Made by a program: the position numbers and the translations under genes
Source of the DNA: Ooceraea biroi
Lineage: Eukaryota; Arthropoda; Insecta; Hymenoptera; Formicidae
Length of the DNA: 64,000 nt
Direction of reading: 5' to 3'
NCBI RefSeq assembly: GCF_003672135.1
Contig: NC_039515.1
Span: 5,456,001 to 5,520,000 of the forward strand
Part shown: positions 23,979 to 37,100 of the stretch, one piece after another
Numbering within the stretch: position 1 is the stretch's first letter
Layout: each line of letters begins with the position of its first letter
The notes under the pieces: generated by a model
Databases searched by the model: none
Told to the model about the DNA's origin: nothing
Seen by the model: the letters and a program-made list of their open reading frames with translations, nothing else

Positions 23979-24321
23979 TAGAGTCCTAAATAATCAGAGA
24001 AGCGCAATCGTTACCCCCTCCATGCTTCCCATGGTCGCCATGTTGGGCCCGCAGCTGTCTATTTGTATACAACGTAGCTTATGTATCTGGTCCATTTGGT
24101 TATTCTTAATAGAAATATGTTTCAAAAATGTCTCAGGGATATCTAAAATATTTTTTTTTAGAAAATAACATTATAAATATATTATAAATATATTTTTTTC
24201 TCACTTATAGTACACCGATTGCAGTTAGTTTCCCAACAGAATGTATTACGGGCTCAACATGGCGGTCAGCCAATCAGCAAGTGAGACGCCGATTGCGCTT
24301 CTCTGATTGTTTAGGACTCTA
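23979..24321. mobile_element. hAT-type MITE with TAGAGTCC ends (copy 2)
   Basis: The ends are TAGAGTCCTAAATAATC and GATTGTTTAGGACTCTA, with inverted repeats of about 32 bp. The target duplication AGGAAGAT is exact (23971-23978 and 24322-24329). The length is 343 bp with no coding capacity. The interior differs strongly from copy 1 beyond the terminal repeats. Confidence 0.9.
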
Positions 24322-24990
24322 AGGAAGATGAGTTCTGGAACGCCAGTTAACGGTGAAACGGTGTAGTATGTTGGTGTGAATGTCGCGCGCAACGTAGTAG
24401 TGGTGAGTGAGTGTCGGGTACGCGTCAGGAAGGAAGTGTACCGTATGTGCCGATGATTTGAGAAATTTTCTCAGTTGCAACTCTTTTTGTGCAAAATATG
24501 TTGAATCTTTCCACGGCCTAACGACGAGATCACATTTCGGCGGCTTTCTCTGCGGATCTGCGACTGAACTGGTATCGGAAGTTTAACGTTACCTTGTAAC
24601 CGCCAAAACCGTAGACAGAAACGCCATCTTGTGCGTTGATGTTGATATTTTCACAAATTGGACAACATTCATTGTTGATTTGTAATTTTTATGGATATTT
24701 TATTTGTCAAACTGTATTAATTGATGCACAACTGTGCGAAGCTTATATCAAATTTCCTGATGTTTGTTACTTGGTACCAAACGTAGTACTTTATTGTCAA
24801 AAAGCAATGTGTATTTTACTGATGTATTTGTTGTCAGTTTGTGCAAAAAGATATTTGTCAAATATGTCTTTAATACTTTCTAACTGTACCCTCTCTTTCT
24901 CTTTTTTTTGTTGCTGCCTAAATCAACTTGATATATTTATTAACATGATATAATAATTTTGTAGACCATCGTTAGAACGAAACAAGAATC
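24322..24990 (+). promoter_or_regulatory. RAD21 5' flank and probable 5' UTR intron
   Basis: A CpG-richer stretch (about 24340-24620) is followed by AT-rich, T-rich DNA ending in TTTTGTAG at 24964, a plausible acceptor that would join a 26-nt leader to the ATG at 24991. The upstream exon boundary was not resolved. Confidence 0.45.
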
Positions 24991-27900
24991 ATGTTTTATG
25001 CACATTTTGTGTTGGCCAAAAAGGGGCCTTTGGCCCGTATATGGCTGGCTGCTCATTGGGACAAAAAATTAACGAAGGCACATGTATTCGAGACTAACAT
25101 AGAAAAATCAGTAGACGGTATATTACAGCCAAAGGTAAACACTGTTTTTATTATCTACAAAGTTTAGTATGTAATTTCAGCACATTGCTAAATTTCCTCT
25201 AAAAATTTGCGACAGGTTAAAATGGCTCTAAGAACGTCCGGACATTTATTATTGGGAGTCGTACGGATCTACTCGAGGAAAGCCAAATATTTATTGGCTG
25301 ACTGCAATGAGGCTTTTGTCAAAATCAAAATGGCCTTTAGGCCTGGTATGGTAGATCTGCCGGAAGAGCACAGAGAAGCAGCTGTAACAGCTATCACTTT
25401 GCCGGAAGTGTTTCACGATTTTGATACTGCTATGCCGGAACTCAAGTAACTCCATAAGATTTGCATACCAAGAATCCACAATGCTCTGGGAGACATCGCT
25501 ACTTACGCTATTTTCTTATCTTTTTCTTTCAGAGATGTAGACATCGAAGCTCAATTCAGTTTGAATCAATCCAGAGCAGAGGAAATAACAATGAGGGAAG
25601 ATTATGGCAGTTTATCTTTAGTCACGCACGATCAGGGTTTCGGCGACATGAGTTTCGATGCAGAACCGCCGGAATTACTACGACACGGCAGTGGTATAGA
25701 ACCTTCACTGGACCAGGTATCTTTACTAGCAATTATCCTTATGTCTACATGTATGTAATCAGTTTTGATTACATTTGTTTTTAAATACTGACATTAGATA
25801 GCAATTTTGTTAATTTAATTTTAGAGCCACATGTTGTTCAGTGACGGTCCGGGAATAGAAACAACTTTGGAACAGAAGGAGAAAGAACCGGTTGCGGGGA
25901 CATCTGCAACGGCGCAACCCATGGACATAGATACTCCTATCAGGGATGATGGTTTCGGTGGTCACCTTGGTCAAGACATCATATGTAAGAAGAAGATCAT
26001 CATTCTCGTAACCGGACTCGAAAATGACTTATGATGATTATGATTGTAACGACGTTGCTTTTAGCGGGAGGACTCTTTGAAGGTGGCTTATTCGACGAAG
26101 CTCCAATGGGCGAGGTGCCTGTACCTGAAGTGAGCTCGATAACTGAACAACAGGAAGGAGACGCAGCTCCCGGAACTGCTGCTTCCGTTCACGATGAATC
26201 TGACGAAGATATGGGCGATCATTTCGGTGGTCCAGCATCACCAATGGGAGGCATGAGGTTCGTTAGCTTCTTTATCTTTTTGTACATGCTTCTTCAGCTG
26301 ACTTCATCCAATTTAAAATTTTTTAATGCCATATGTAAAATTATACGTTAAATATATTGTATGTGCGCAGTTCTGACGAGTCTAGACCTGCTACTCCAGC
26401 TGCAACTGGAGAGGAAATTGAAGGTAGAATAAGTGTCGCCAGTCGACGCTTCACACCAGCTCCGCCAGTTATGCCGGAGGAACACGCTATTGATAATGTA
26501 GAAGAACCGCCACCTCTGCAAGACCAAACCACATTGCTGCACGATGAAGAAGAAAGCTTTGCACTAGCTCCGATCGATGCATCCGCTCTGAAAGGTAAAT
26601 CTTTTTTTTGTTTTACGGCAACGTTTATTTTTATTCTCGTGACTAATGAACAAATATCTGCTTCTAGGTTTCACGAAAGCTAAGCGTAAACGTAAGCTCA
26701 TTGTCGACGAAGTGAAAAATATTTCCGGCGAAGAAATGAAGGCGCAGCTGTCGGATACTAGCGATATTATCACAACGTTGGACTTGGCACCGCCTACAAA
26801 AAGATTGATGCACTGGAAAGAAACTGGCGGCGTGGAGAAGCTCTTTGCTTTGCCGGGAAGACCCATTTCAGCTCGCGTTCTGTTCAAAGTAATACAATCT
26901 TGCGTAATTGCAATTGCTTGAGTACCTAACTCATTAAGTTACCATCATCAATGAAAAATACCTGTAATTCTATTAAAATATTATCAAAACAGAATTATCA
27001 GAGACACCTGACCAGCAAGTCTTACGATCATGAAGACTTTGGGCGACTTGGAGCTGAGGAAGATGGTATGCCGTTGGAGCAAATGAGAGATGCTCCAGAA
27101 GCGGAGGCGTCCTACGAACAGAGTATTCTTAATAAGCGTACAGGACGAAAGCGCAAAGCGCCACAGGATGATGAGGTAAGGCGTAAAAACGATAATCGAA
27201 GAAAAGACGTTTCCTTAAAGAAACCAAAGAAACTTAGCGGAATGTATTTTTTACATTGTATTACGATGTAATTAATTTCACAATGTAAATGTGATAATTA
27301 GATAAAGCAACCACAACCACCCCAACCGACTCCAGCTGATGTCAGTCAACCATTAATTGACGAGGCAGAAATTCCGAGCATGATCGGACACAATCTCGCT
27401 TCGGAATCGACCGCAGCACCCGAAGCACCCTTATCGGCAGAACCATCGGTTTCTAACATAAGTAGCATTCTGCCTTCCGCGGAGGCATCGGAGGTAGCAC
27501 CGACTGCCGAAAGGTCCTTGCTTGGTTCGGAAATGCCACAGATCGCACCAGCTGAGGTCGGTTCGATACTCGGCACACATGAAGAACCGCAAGCATCGAT
27601 GCCGGCACAAGAAGAAGCCGCTGCTGCGACAGTACAAACGTCCGACATGCCGCAGATGGAGAACATGGGTTACGATCAAGTGAGTTGAGATACTCGTGAT
27701 TAATATGTGGAAAATATCACGCAATTAATAATTTTTAATTATTTCACTCTACAATGTTTTTTTTTAAATACAATTTATACTTTGAATATTCATTAATATC
27801 ATTATGTGCTTTCAACAGGCACAACCGCAAGTTTCGTACATGGGCTATGACGAACATCATCCTCCTGCGCATACACCCGGCGCGATTTCTGAAAGAGGAC

Positions 27901-28415
27901 CTGCTACACCTTGGAACCACGAAGATTACGAGTTTCCACCGTCTGTGGGACCTGTAATTTCCATTCTTTTACTAGATTTGATATAATTATTTATATATTA
28001 TTTATATATCTATCGTTAATCGCGCTTGTAATATATTTTTTTTAGCAAGAGGAACAACAAGTGGATGAAACTTATGAACAGTTCGAGGAACGCGTTCTTA
28101 ACAAACGAGCGGCACATATGTATCATGTTATTAAGAATAAACTAGATACCAAAGATAGATTAACGCTATCGGAAATGGCATTCAAAAATAATCGCAAACA
28201 GGTTAGTGCTCTAAGACGCAATCTCCAATACGTCTCTTGTCAGCTTATAAATAATTATTAATAAAATTAATTCTCTATTTTTCTTTTAGGTGGCACAGAA
28301 ATTTTACACTCTCTTAGTCCTGAAAAAGTTCCAAGTATTGGAACTCAATCAAGAATATTCATATGCAGAAATTTTAGTGACGAAAGGACCAAAATTCGAA
28401 AATCCTGCATTGTAA
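24991..28415 (+). CDS. Rad21: RAD21/SCC1 cohesin kleisin subunit
   Basis: Twelve exons: 24991-25134, 25216-25445, 25533-25716, 25825-25984, 26065-26257, 26371-26594, 26668-26888, 26993-27175, 27302-27679, 27819-27953, 28046-28201 and 28290-28415. The frame closes at 2334 nt (777 aa). The N-terminal SMC3-binding region is unmistakable: MFYAHFVLAKKGPLARIWLA, WDKKLTKAHVFETNIE, MALRTSGHLLLGVVRIYSRK and YLLADCNEAFVKIKMAFR. The middle is acidic, Gly/Pro-rich and presumably disordered, the zone where separase cuts in this family. The C-terminal winged helix that closes the ring on SMC1 is encoded by the last two exons (ERVLNKRAAHMYHVIKNKL, KFYTLLVLKKFQVLELNQ, ending ENPAL). It is transcribed away from JARID2, about 4.5 kb of mostly transposon DNA separating the two starts. 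Confidence 0.97.
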
Positions 28416-29822
28416 AGGTATTTACTCTTAGTTATAAACTTTGAATACCAGCAGAATAGAAATTATATTGTAGTATACATAACATTTATACATATATATA
28501 CATTCTTTTATAAATAAATCTTTAGATTAATATTGATTATGGAAGTGTATTTTGATTTGAAAGATAGGAAGATGTATGATCACTTCTTTGTATGCCCTGT
28601 CTTGGAAAGAGATGCATGTTGAATATTAATCGTTGCAAAATCACACAGTTGACAATTATGTTGTATTCTCTTTTTATGCTAAATTGTCTGATTATTATTC
28701 TGGTAAACTCTTGTTTAATCTTCCTAAATTTTTATTCCTCCAGAAATTGGTCATGTCTGTTGCATTACTCACCAATCCGAACAGGGTTTGTAAATAAGAT
28801 TAGCAAATAGTTGAAAAATATTTTACAATATATGTACTATCATTAGTGACTTAAATCTATATTACAAGAAGGTCCAAAACTGTAGACACGTTATTGGCGT
28901 AGCTTGCTAAATTTTGATATAATTATCGATTTTCATTGGAGAATATTCAATAGTAGAATATGATGCAGTTAAACATTTCTAGTGTACTTTGTAAGAATTA
29001 ATTCGGTAATTTTTACTTATGCAATACTATGTGCATATTTATTTGTAACGTAAACAGTTATTAATGGAAAACTTGATCCAACATTTGTGAATAATAATTT
29101 TATGTATTATTTTTTTTTACTGTCAGATTTTTCTATTTGTATTTAGTCAAAACTTATTTGACGTGTACAAATACAACTATGCATCGAGTTTTATTCCTTA
29201 TAGTGCAGAAGGCACAGAATTTATAAAAACTTCTTATATCTCACCTAAATATTAATATAATTTGCATTATATTACAGAAAAAATATTTTATTCTTTAATG
29301 AATAAAACAGCTAATTGAATAAAAAATAAATCAACAATTTAATTATGGTGCTAACTATTTTCTAAAGGAAGATAGTGTGTACTAGTAGTGTCAGAGAAAA
29401 TTGTTTACTGATTTATTGTTGTATTTGTATACTTATTTTATGAGATATAAGAATGTTACAAAGAACAAACGATATATTTTAACTATCGTTCATTATTAAA
29501 ATTTTGCACTAAGATCATATACATTGTAAATAGGCATAGTTATCGAGATAATAAAACAACTTGTTAAAGTATCATAAGAAATAATTTAGTGTTGTATCAT
29601 GAAATTTGAACGAATCAGTGAACTGTCATGATGTAGTGCAAACAAGTTGTAAATAATATCTATTTATCGAATCATCGTCTATTCACAAATAAATATCATT
29701 TATATGTAACATCGTTTATATAAATGATATTAAACCATGTGAACATACATATCATATAATACTTAAAACTGTTATTCCATTATTTTCCATTAATGAACTG
29801 TTATACAGTATAACGTATATAA
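28416..29822. other. RAD21 3' UTR and intergenic DNA
   Basis: Very AT-rich with several AATAAA-type signals. Short frames show no similarity. No RNA gene was recognised. Confidence 0.45.
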
Positions 29823-29824
29823 TA

Positions 29825-29950
29825 TTGGGTTAACCGGAAAGTTTTGCGAATTTTCTTAGCAAAATTCCTATTCTTGATACAGAATTTTGCGTTTTTGAAT
29901 TTTGCTAAAAAAATGAACGAATCGTATCTGACTTTCCGATCAATCCAAAA
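29825..29950. mobile_element. Miniature mariner remnant
   Basis: The left end TTGGGTTAACCGGAAAGT and the right end ACTTTCCGATCAATCCAA are imperfect inverted repeats flanked by TA (29823-29824, 29951-29952). The GGxxxxCCGGAAAGT core is typical of mariner ends. Only about 126 bp remain, so it is an internal-deletion derivative. It is not related to the mariner at 34123. Confidence 0.6.
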
Positions 29951-29952
29951 TA

Positions 29953-30777
29953 TATAATTGATATGATAATTTATTATTATAAGTTACTAGAATATTCATT
30001 CGTCAATCATTTCTTTGTAACTTGTATTTTTTATACACGCGACATTAGAAACGTGTGACATTTTATTTTAATATCATATGGCACAATATTCGTTTTATAG
30101 ATTATTATATATAAGATTTGTGTAAAACTTTTACGAGAAAAATAACAGATGTATATCACATATTTTTTTTTAATGTCAATATCACAATATGTGTGCATAA
30201 TGCGTGTGGTTTGGAGAGCAATGCGTTCTTTCATTGTTAAGTAACTTATATTGTAAACGTGAATTTTTGGATGACACCGTAATATGCTTAACAGCATCAA
30301 ATACATTATTGATGTATTGTAAATACCATAGTTATTAATCATAAAATTTCTTTAAGCATAGAAGTCTATTCCTTCCAAACAGAAAAACATAAATTTAACA
30401 ATTTATATCATCTTAGAGGGTATAATAAAAATCTCCCACAAGCTCACAAAATTAGAACACCTTCTTTATGTATCTCTTTGTGCTCTCTTAATATATTTAT
30501 TAAACAATCAGATACAGAACAATTCCAGTATTATTTTATGAAAAAGCTTTATTTTTAATCTTTCAGATAGCAGTATTTTACATACACAAAATCGTGCGTA
30601 GTATGTATGAATAGCAAGTTATGAATATTATAAATTACATTGTGAATTCTTTTTTTATTATTGCGTGATGCAATTTTTACGAATACGCACAATGAAAGAT
30701 TTACAACTCTTTTTTTTAATATAAACGCACCGTATGTCTAACATAATACATAAATGCATTTTGATCCTCGCAATTCA
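29953..30777. other. Intergenic DNA downstream of CCT1
   Basis: AT-rich convergent intergenic sequence with no recognisable gene. It probably includes the CCT1 3' UTR, reading on the minus strand. Confidence 0.4.
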
Positions 30778-33735
30778 TTAATCCTCCAATTCGCCAGCTT
30801 CCATGGCATCCTGGTAAGATTTGGTTTTCGAACGTTCGGGATCCAGTTTAATCATATCGTCGATTCGAAGAATGGTTATAGCAGCTTCCGTGGCAAACTT
30901 TAAGGATTTAATCTTTGAAATGGCTGGTTCTAAAACACCAGCTTTCTTATTGTCTCTTATGGTTCCTGCCAATAAATCGAGACCCACCCTGCAAGAACAC
31001 ATGGATTATCGACCAATGGTTTGATTGTAATTTTCCTAGTTATTATAACTATGAGAAAGAAAAAAGTTACCATTTCAAGTCGACGAGATCTGGTTTTGTT
31101 ATACTGGAATTATGATAGGCACGAAGCTTAGCGACAAGATCGGTTGCGTCTTGCGCAGCGTTTACGGCTAACGTTTTTGGTATAACCAATAACGATCGTG
31201 CAAATTCCGCTATAGCCAGCTGTTCTCGGGAGCTCTGTAATTTAGAGCGTGTAAATATTCCGTTGGACGCAAAACGGGGAAAGAGAAAAGCTGAGAACTA
31301 AAGAATACGAAATTAACGATACCAATGATGTTGCGAAGTTCTCTAGATATATGGAGAGCGCAGCCTCCACACAGCCTCCTCCTGCAACGACGCTCTTACT
31401 TTCCAAAACTCTCTTGACAACACATAGTGCATCATGTATGGAACGTTCCATCTCGTCACAGTAATAATCGTTTGGTCCACGTAAAATAATGGAACTCGCT
31501 GTACGTGCCTTGGGCCTTCAATTGAAAAGGAGGGATTAATAATTGTTTCTTCTGTCAAATTTTTCTATTTTTTCTAATGAAAATTGATACGAAGAATCTA
31601 TATCAAGTGTAAAGACGTATTTTAACAGGCATGTGAGAGTTGGTATGTTTGATTCAGAATGGCCATTTTATTGAATAACGTGTTATTATTCAAGACATAC
31701 CCTTTAATAAGAATAAGTTCGTCGTCACATATCATTTCCTGCACTACTTCGGCGGCCTCTCCCAGGAAACTGGCATCGAAACTCTCCTCTCCCTCCATGT
31801 TGGTCAACGAAGTCAGGAATTGCGCGCCTGTAGCTTTGGCGATTCTTTTCAGATCGGCCTTCTTACACCTGCGTATCGCCATGGTCTTCGCTTCCACGAA
31901 ATACTATGGAGGAAGATGAAGATAAGTTCAAATTGCTATTATATTAGATTTAAAAGTCACATTACGTCAACTATGTCTCGCCGTATACCTTCAAGCACAA
32001 ATCATCGATGCCACCAGACAAGAGAACGACATTGGTGCCAGCGGCGAGGATCTTTTGAATACGTTCCTTCGTGATGTCCGCTTCGCGTTGACGAACGGCC
32101 TCGAGTTTCTCTGGGTCCGTAATAAGTACTTCAACGCCCAATTTCATCTTTGCTTTCTGCAACGAGAAATCTAGGCACGCGATTTTTGCGTTCGTTATCC
32201 TCTTCGGCATTGCTTGCGAAGCAACGGTGCAATTTAGAGCATATCCCTGAATCAACACCGATTCGCGAACGCTCTTTCCGTGAGCCTTCAGGACATTGAC
32301 CGCTTTAACGGGATACAGGAAGCCTCCCTTGCCGTCGTTGATTTTTATCGCGTTAGCAGCATCGACGACCATGTTGCCAAAGATATTCGCATCACTAGTT
32401 CTCTTTTGTCACGGAAAATATCTTAGATTATCGTACGCTGCTCTTAATGTCAAAAAATATCAAAATCCGTCGGCAAAAGTGATTTTAAATGTTCAAAAGG
32501 ATACGCTCCAATAATCTTGCTGGACATTGATGTCTTTGCGACATTAACTAAGCAATCTTTTCCGAGTTCATCCACACTGACAGTCAAGTGTTCCTGAATG
32601 TATTTGCATGCTTCCCTGAAAGTAATATTTTATATGATAGAAATTATATTTTAAAATATCTTTTTCTTCCAAATTCCACTAATATGGCATATTTATGTTT
32701 ATTAATAAAATTTAATGAATGCATGCCATTTAACTCATAAATTAAATAACTCAATAACGGTTTCAAGTAATAAAATCATTGGATCATTGGATATTTACTT
32801 GCAGGCAAGCCTGTAGCCGCTAATGACCGAGGTCGGATGAATTTTTTGTTTCACAAGCTCATCTGCATTCTTCAAGAGCTCAGCTGATATTAATACCTAA
32901 TTCACATAATAATGATAATAAAAATAATTATTGTAAATATTTTATCCTATGCCCCATTCAAATTTTATTTCAGACAGGAATGTATCACTTACGACTGAAG
33001 TAGTACCGTCCCCAACCTCCTCATCTTGCAATTGGGCTAGTTCAACTAAAACTTTTGCAGCTGGATGCTCAACCTCTAACAAACGCAAGATGGTTGCACC
33101 GTCATTGGTAACAGTGACGTCCTGAGAAAACCATAATTAACATATTTTGTTGCATATCTTTATACTTAATATGCCGTCAAGTAAATACAAAAATACATAC
33201 GCCAATATCATCGACCAGCATTTTATCCAAACCAACTGGTCCCAAAGAACTTTTAACTACATTGGCTATAGCGCAAGCAGCCATAACTGTAAGAAATGTC
33301 AATAATATTTTATTAACATGTAAAGTAGTATTACTGTTATATATATTATTAATAGATATAATATATATAAATTAATAGATATCATGCACAGTTTTAGTAA
33401 TACTCAAAATTACATATTAAAAAGATGTTACTTTTACTGCATTTTCTCGAAAATTAGTTGATTACGGAGCACGGTGACGCAAATGTAATAGCGATTTAAT
33501 GATACTTTTAACATTCGCGATTAATAGATGATCTCAGAAATGGAGAATGACATTGATACATTGACATGATACAGCGCGTAATAGCGATACGAAGGCTGAA
33601 GCTCGTTTCGAAGTTTCGGGATTCGCTATAACCAAACTCTGGTGACTTGTTTGTATCCTTACCATTCTGTGTTCGCACCGGTGCTCCGAACTGGCGCACG
33701 CCTCCGACGACTAAAGGACTCGCTACGGTCGACAT
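30778..33735 (-). CDS. CCT1: T-complex protein 1 subunit alpha (CCT1)
   Basis: Ten exons on the minus strand: 33735-33663, 33286-33201, 33121-32993, 32896-32799, 32615-32505, 32394-31989, 31903-31701, 31515-31323, 31234-31071 and 30988-30778. They total 1674 nt, 557 aa, almost the same length as other CCT1 proteins. The start at 33735 gives MSTVASPLVVGG. Group II chaperonin signatures are intact: MAACAIANVVKSSLGPVGLD, DDIGDVTVTNDGAT, GDGTTSVV (nucleotide binding), KQKIHPTSVISGYR, the NIFGNMVVDA and LKAHGKS blocks, the apical KIACLDFSLQK and LLSGGIDD, VVAGGGCVEAALS and the C-terminal FATEAAITILRIDDMIKLDP. CCT1 is one of eight subunits of the cytosolic TRiC/CCT ring that folds actin and tubulin. 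The exon-8 acceptor was chosen because only it gives the expected ILIKGPKARTASSIILRG junction. Confidence 0.97.
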
Positions 33736-34122
33736 CGTGAAGAAGTCGCGACGATGCGATGCAATGTTCCAACAATATTAACAATCTCGTTTACTCCGAC
33801 ACGAATAGCGTGACCGGGAGAAAGCTACAAGAACCCGCGTGCGAATGTATTGGTTATAGATGACACTCGGCGCCCAGCTTCGCTTCTTATTCCTTTTACG
33901 GGCAAGCATGGCGTCGATCGCCATTGGCTGCGCAGTGTTTTGTTCGCGAACGTGATTGGCGCAGCGTCGGACAAAAAAGCGGCGTACACAGGATTTATTT
34001 CCTTTCTTTTTCCAGTAAAGCCGTGGCAAATATATTATAGAATAATTATAAATAAATATTACAGAGTAATATAATAATAATCCTAAGAAATAAAATGTAA
34101 AAGGGAAAGAATTAATAATGTA
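33736..34122 (-). promoter_or_regulatory. CCT1 5' flank
   Basis: Moderately CpG-rich sequence directly upstream of the CCT1 ATG, becoming AT-rich where the mariner is inserted. No other gene is seen. Confidence 0.4.
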
Positions 34123-37100
34123 TTAGGGGTGTGATTTAGTTTTGAGGGTTTTTTTGCTCAAAAACGCATGTATTTAAATATGATAATGAATGAATACCTT
34201 CATCAAAATATTTTCCTTCCTTTTCTATAACTTTTTCCCATCTTTCTGGCAAGAGATGAATTCCACCACGATAAAATGACTCTTCTTTTCAGTTGATCCA
34301 TTCGTCGACGAATTTTCGCACTTCTTCGAAATTATGAAAGTGTGTATCCTCTAAAGCGTGTTGCATCGACCGGAACAAATAATAATCGCATGGAGCAATG
34401 TCCGGAGATACGCGGGGTGCGGTAAGACTTCCCATTCAAGCTCTAATAGTGCTTGTTTCACTGATAACGCAACGTGAGGTCGAGCGTTGTCACGAAGAAG
34501 AATCACTTTCCGTCGTTTACTCGCAATTGGTGGTCGTTTTTGGTCCAATGCTTCCTTCAACTTGTACAATTGGTGTCGATAACGATCAGCCGTGACAGTC
34601 TCATGCGGATTTAACAGCTCATAGTACACTATCCCACTAAATTACAGAGCATTACTTTTGAACCGTGAATATTGCGTCTCGGAGTGGATGTTGATGGTTC
34701 GCCTGGATCCACCCATGATTTTCTGCGTTTGGGATTATCAAAACAGATCCACTTTTCATCCCCAGTAACAATCCGAGACAAAGGACTCTTCTTTCTTTTG
34801 CCTGGCGATCAACGAAATGCAAATGTTCAACCGGTTCGCAATTGCACTTTCCGATAATTGATGTCGAACCCATTTCCCTTCTTTCTGAATTTTTCCCATT
34901 TCATGTAAATGTTTGGTAACTGTTGTACGATCAACATTTAATGCTCTGGCAAGAGATGGATTCCACCACGATAAAATGACTCTTCTTTTCAGTTGATCCA
35001 TTCGTCGACGAATTTTCGCACTTCTTCGAAATTATCAAAGTGTGTATCCTCTAAAGCGTGTTGCATCGACCGAAACAAATAATAATCGCATGGAGCAATG
35101 TCCGGAGAATACGCGGGGTGTGGTAAGACTTGCCATTCAAGCTCTAACAGTGCTTGTTTCACTGATAACGCAACGTGAGGTCGAGCGTTGTCACGAAGAA
35201 GAATCACTTTCCGTCGTTTACTCGCAATTGGTGGTCGTTTTTGGTCCAATGCTTCCTTCAACTTGTACAATTGGTGTCGATAACGATCAGCCGTGACAGT
35301 CTCATGCGGATTTAACAGCTCATAGTACACTATCCCACTAAATTACAGAGCATTACTTTTGAACCGTGAATATTGCGTCTCGGAGTGGATGTTGATGGTT
35401 CGCTTGGATCCACCCATGATTTTCTGCGTTTGGGATTATCAAAACAGATCCACTTTTCATCCCCAGTAACAATCCGAGACAAAGGACTCTTCTTTCTTTT
35501 GCCTGGCGATCAACGAAATGCAAATGTTCAACCGGTTCGCAATTGCACTTTCCGATAATTGATGTCGAACCCATTTCCCTTCTTTCTGAATTTTTCCCAT
35601 TTCATGTAAATGTTTGGTAACTGTTGTACGATCAACATTTAATGCTCTGGCAAGAGATGGATTCCACCACGATAAAATGACTCTTGTTTTCAGTTGATCC
35701 ATTCGTCGACGAATTTTCGCACTTCTTCGAAATTATGAAAGTGTGTATCCTCTAAAGCGTGTTGCATCGACCGAAACAAATAATAATCGCATGGAGCAAT
35801 GTCCGGAGAATACGCGGGGTGTGGTAAGACTTGCCATTCAAGCTCTAACAGTGCTTGTTTCACTGATAACGCAACGTGAGGTCGAGCGTTGTCACGAAGA
35901 AGAATCACTTTCCGTCGTTTACTCGCAATTGGTGGTCGTTTTTGGTCCAATGCTTCCTTCAACTTGTACAATTGGTGTCGATAACGATCAGCCGTGACAG
36001 TCTCATGCGGATTTAACAGCTCATAGTACACTATCCCACTAAATTACAGAGCATTACTTTTGAACCGTGAATATTGTGTCTCGGAGTGGATGTTGATGGT
36101 TCGCTTGGATCCACCCATGATTTTCTGCGTTTGGGATTATCAAAACAGATCCACTTTTCATCCCCAGTAACAATCCGAGACAAAGGACTCTTCTTTCTTT
36201 TGCCTGGCGATCAACGAAATGCAAATGTTCAACCGGTTCGCAATTGCACTTTCCGATAATTGATGTCGAACCCATTTCCCTTCTTTCTGAATTTTTCCCA
36301 TTTCATGTAAATGTTTGGTAACTGTTGTACGATCAACATTTAATGCTCTGGCAAGAGATGGATTCCACCACGATAAAATGACTCTTCTTTTCAGTTGATC
36401 CATTCGTCGACGAATTTTCGCACTTCTTCGAAATTATGAAAGTGTGTATCCTCTAAAGCGTCTTGCATCGACCGGAACAAATAATAATCGCATGGAGCAA
36501 TGTCCGGAGAATACGCGGGGTGCGGTAAGACTTCCCATTCAAGCTCTAATAGTGCTTGTTTCACTGATAACGCAACGTGAGGTCGAGCGTTGTCACGAAG
36601 AAGAATCACTTTCCGTCGTTTACTCGCAATTGGTGGTCGTTTTTGGTCCAATGCTTCCTTCAACTTGTACAATTGGTGTCGATAACGATCAGCCGTGACA
36701 GTCTCATGCGGATTTAACAGCTCATAGTACACTATCCCACTAAATTACAGAGCATTACTTTTGAACCGTGAATATTGCGTCTCGGAGTGGATGTTGATGG
36801 TTCGCTTGGATCCACCCATGATTTTCTGCGTTTGGGATTATCAAAACAGATCCACTTTTCATCCCCAGTAACAATCCGAGACAAAGGACTCTTCTTTCTT
36901 TTGCCTGGCGATCAACGAAATGCAAATGTTCAACCGGTTCGCAATTGCACTTTCCGATAATTCATGTCGAACCCATTTCCCTTCTTTCTGAATTTTTCCC
37001 ATTTCATGTAAATGTTTGGTAACTGTTGTACGATCAACATTTAATGCTCTGGCAAGTTCTGAAGTGGATCGTGTTGGATTTTCGTGCAATAATGCTTGCA

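Noticed and set aside
30031..30342. 103-codon minus-strand frame downstream of CCT1
   Set aside because: Composition is that of AT-rich intergenic DNA (Ile/Tyr/Lys/His-rich) and nothing known matches.
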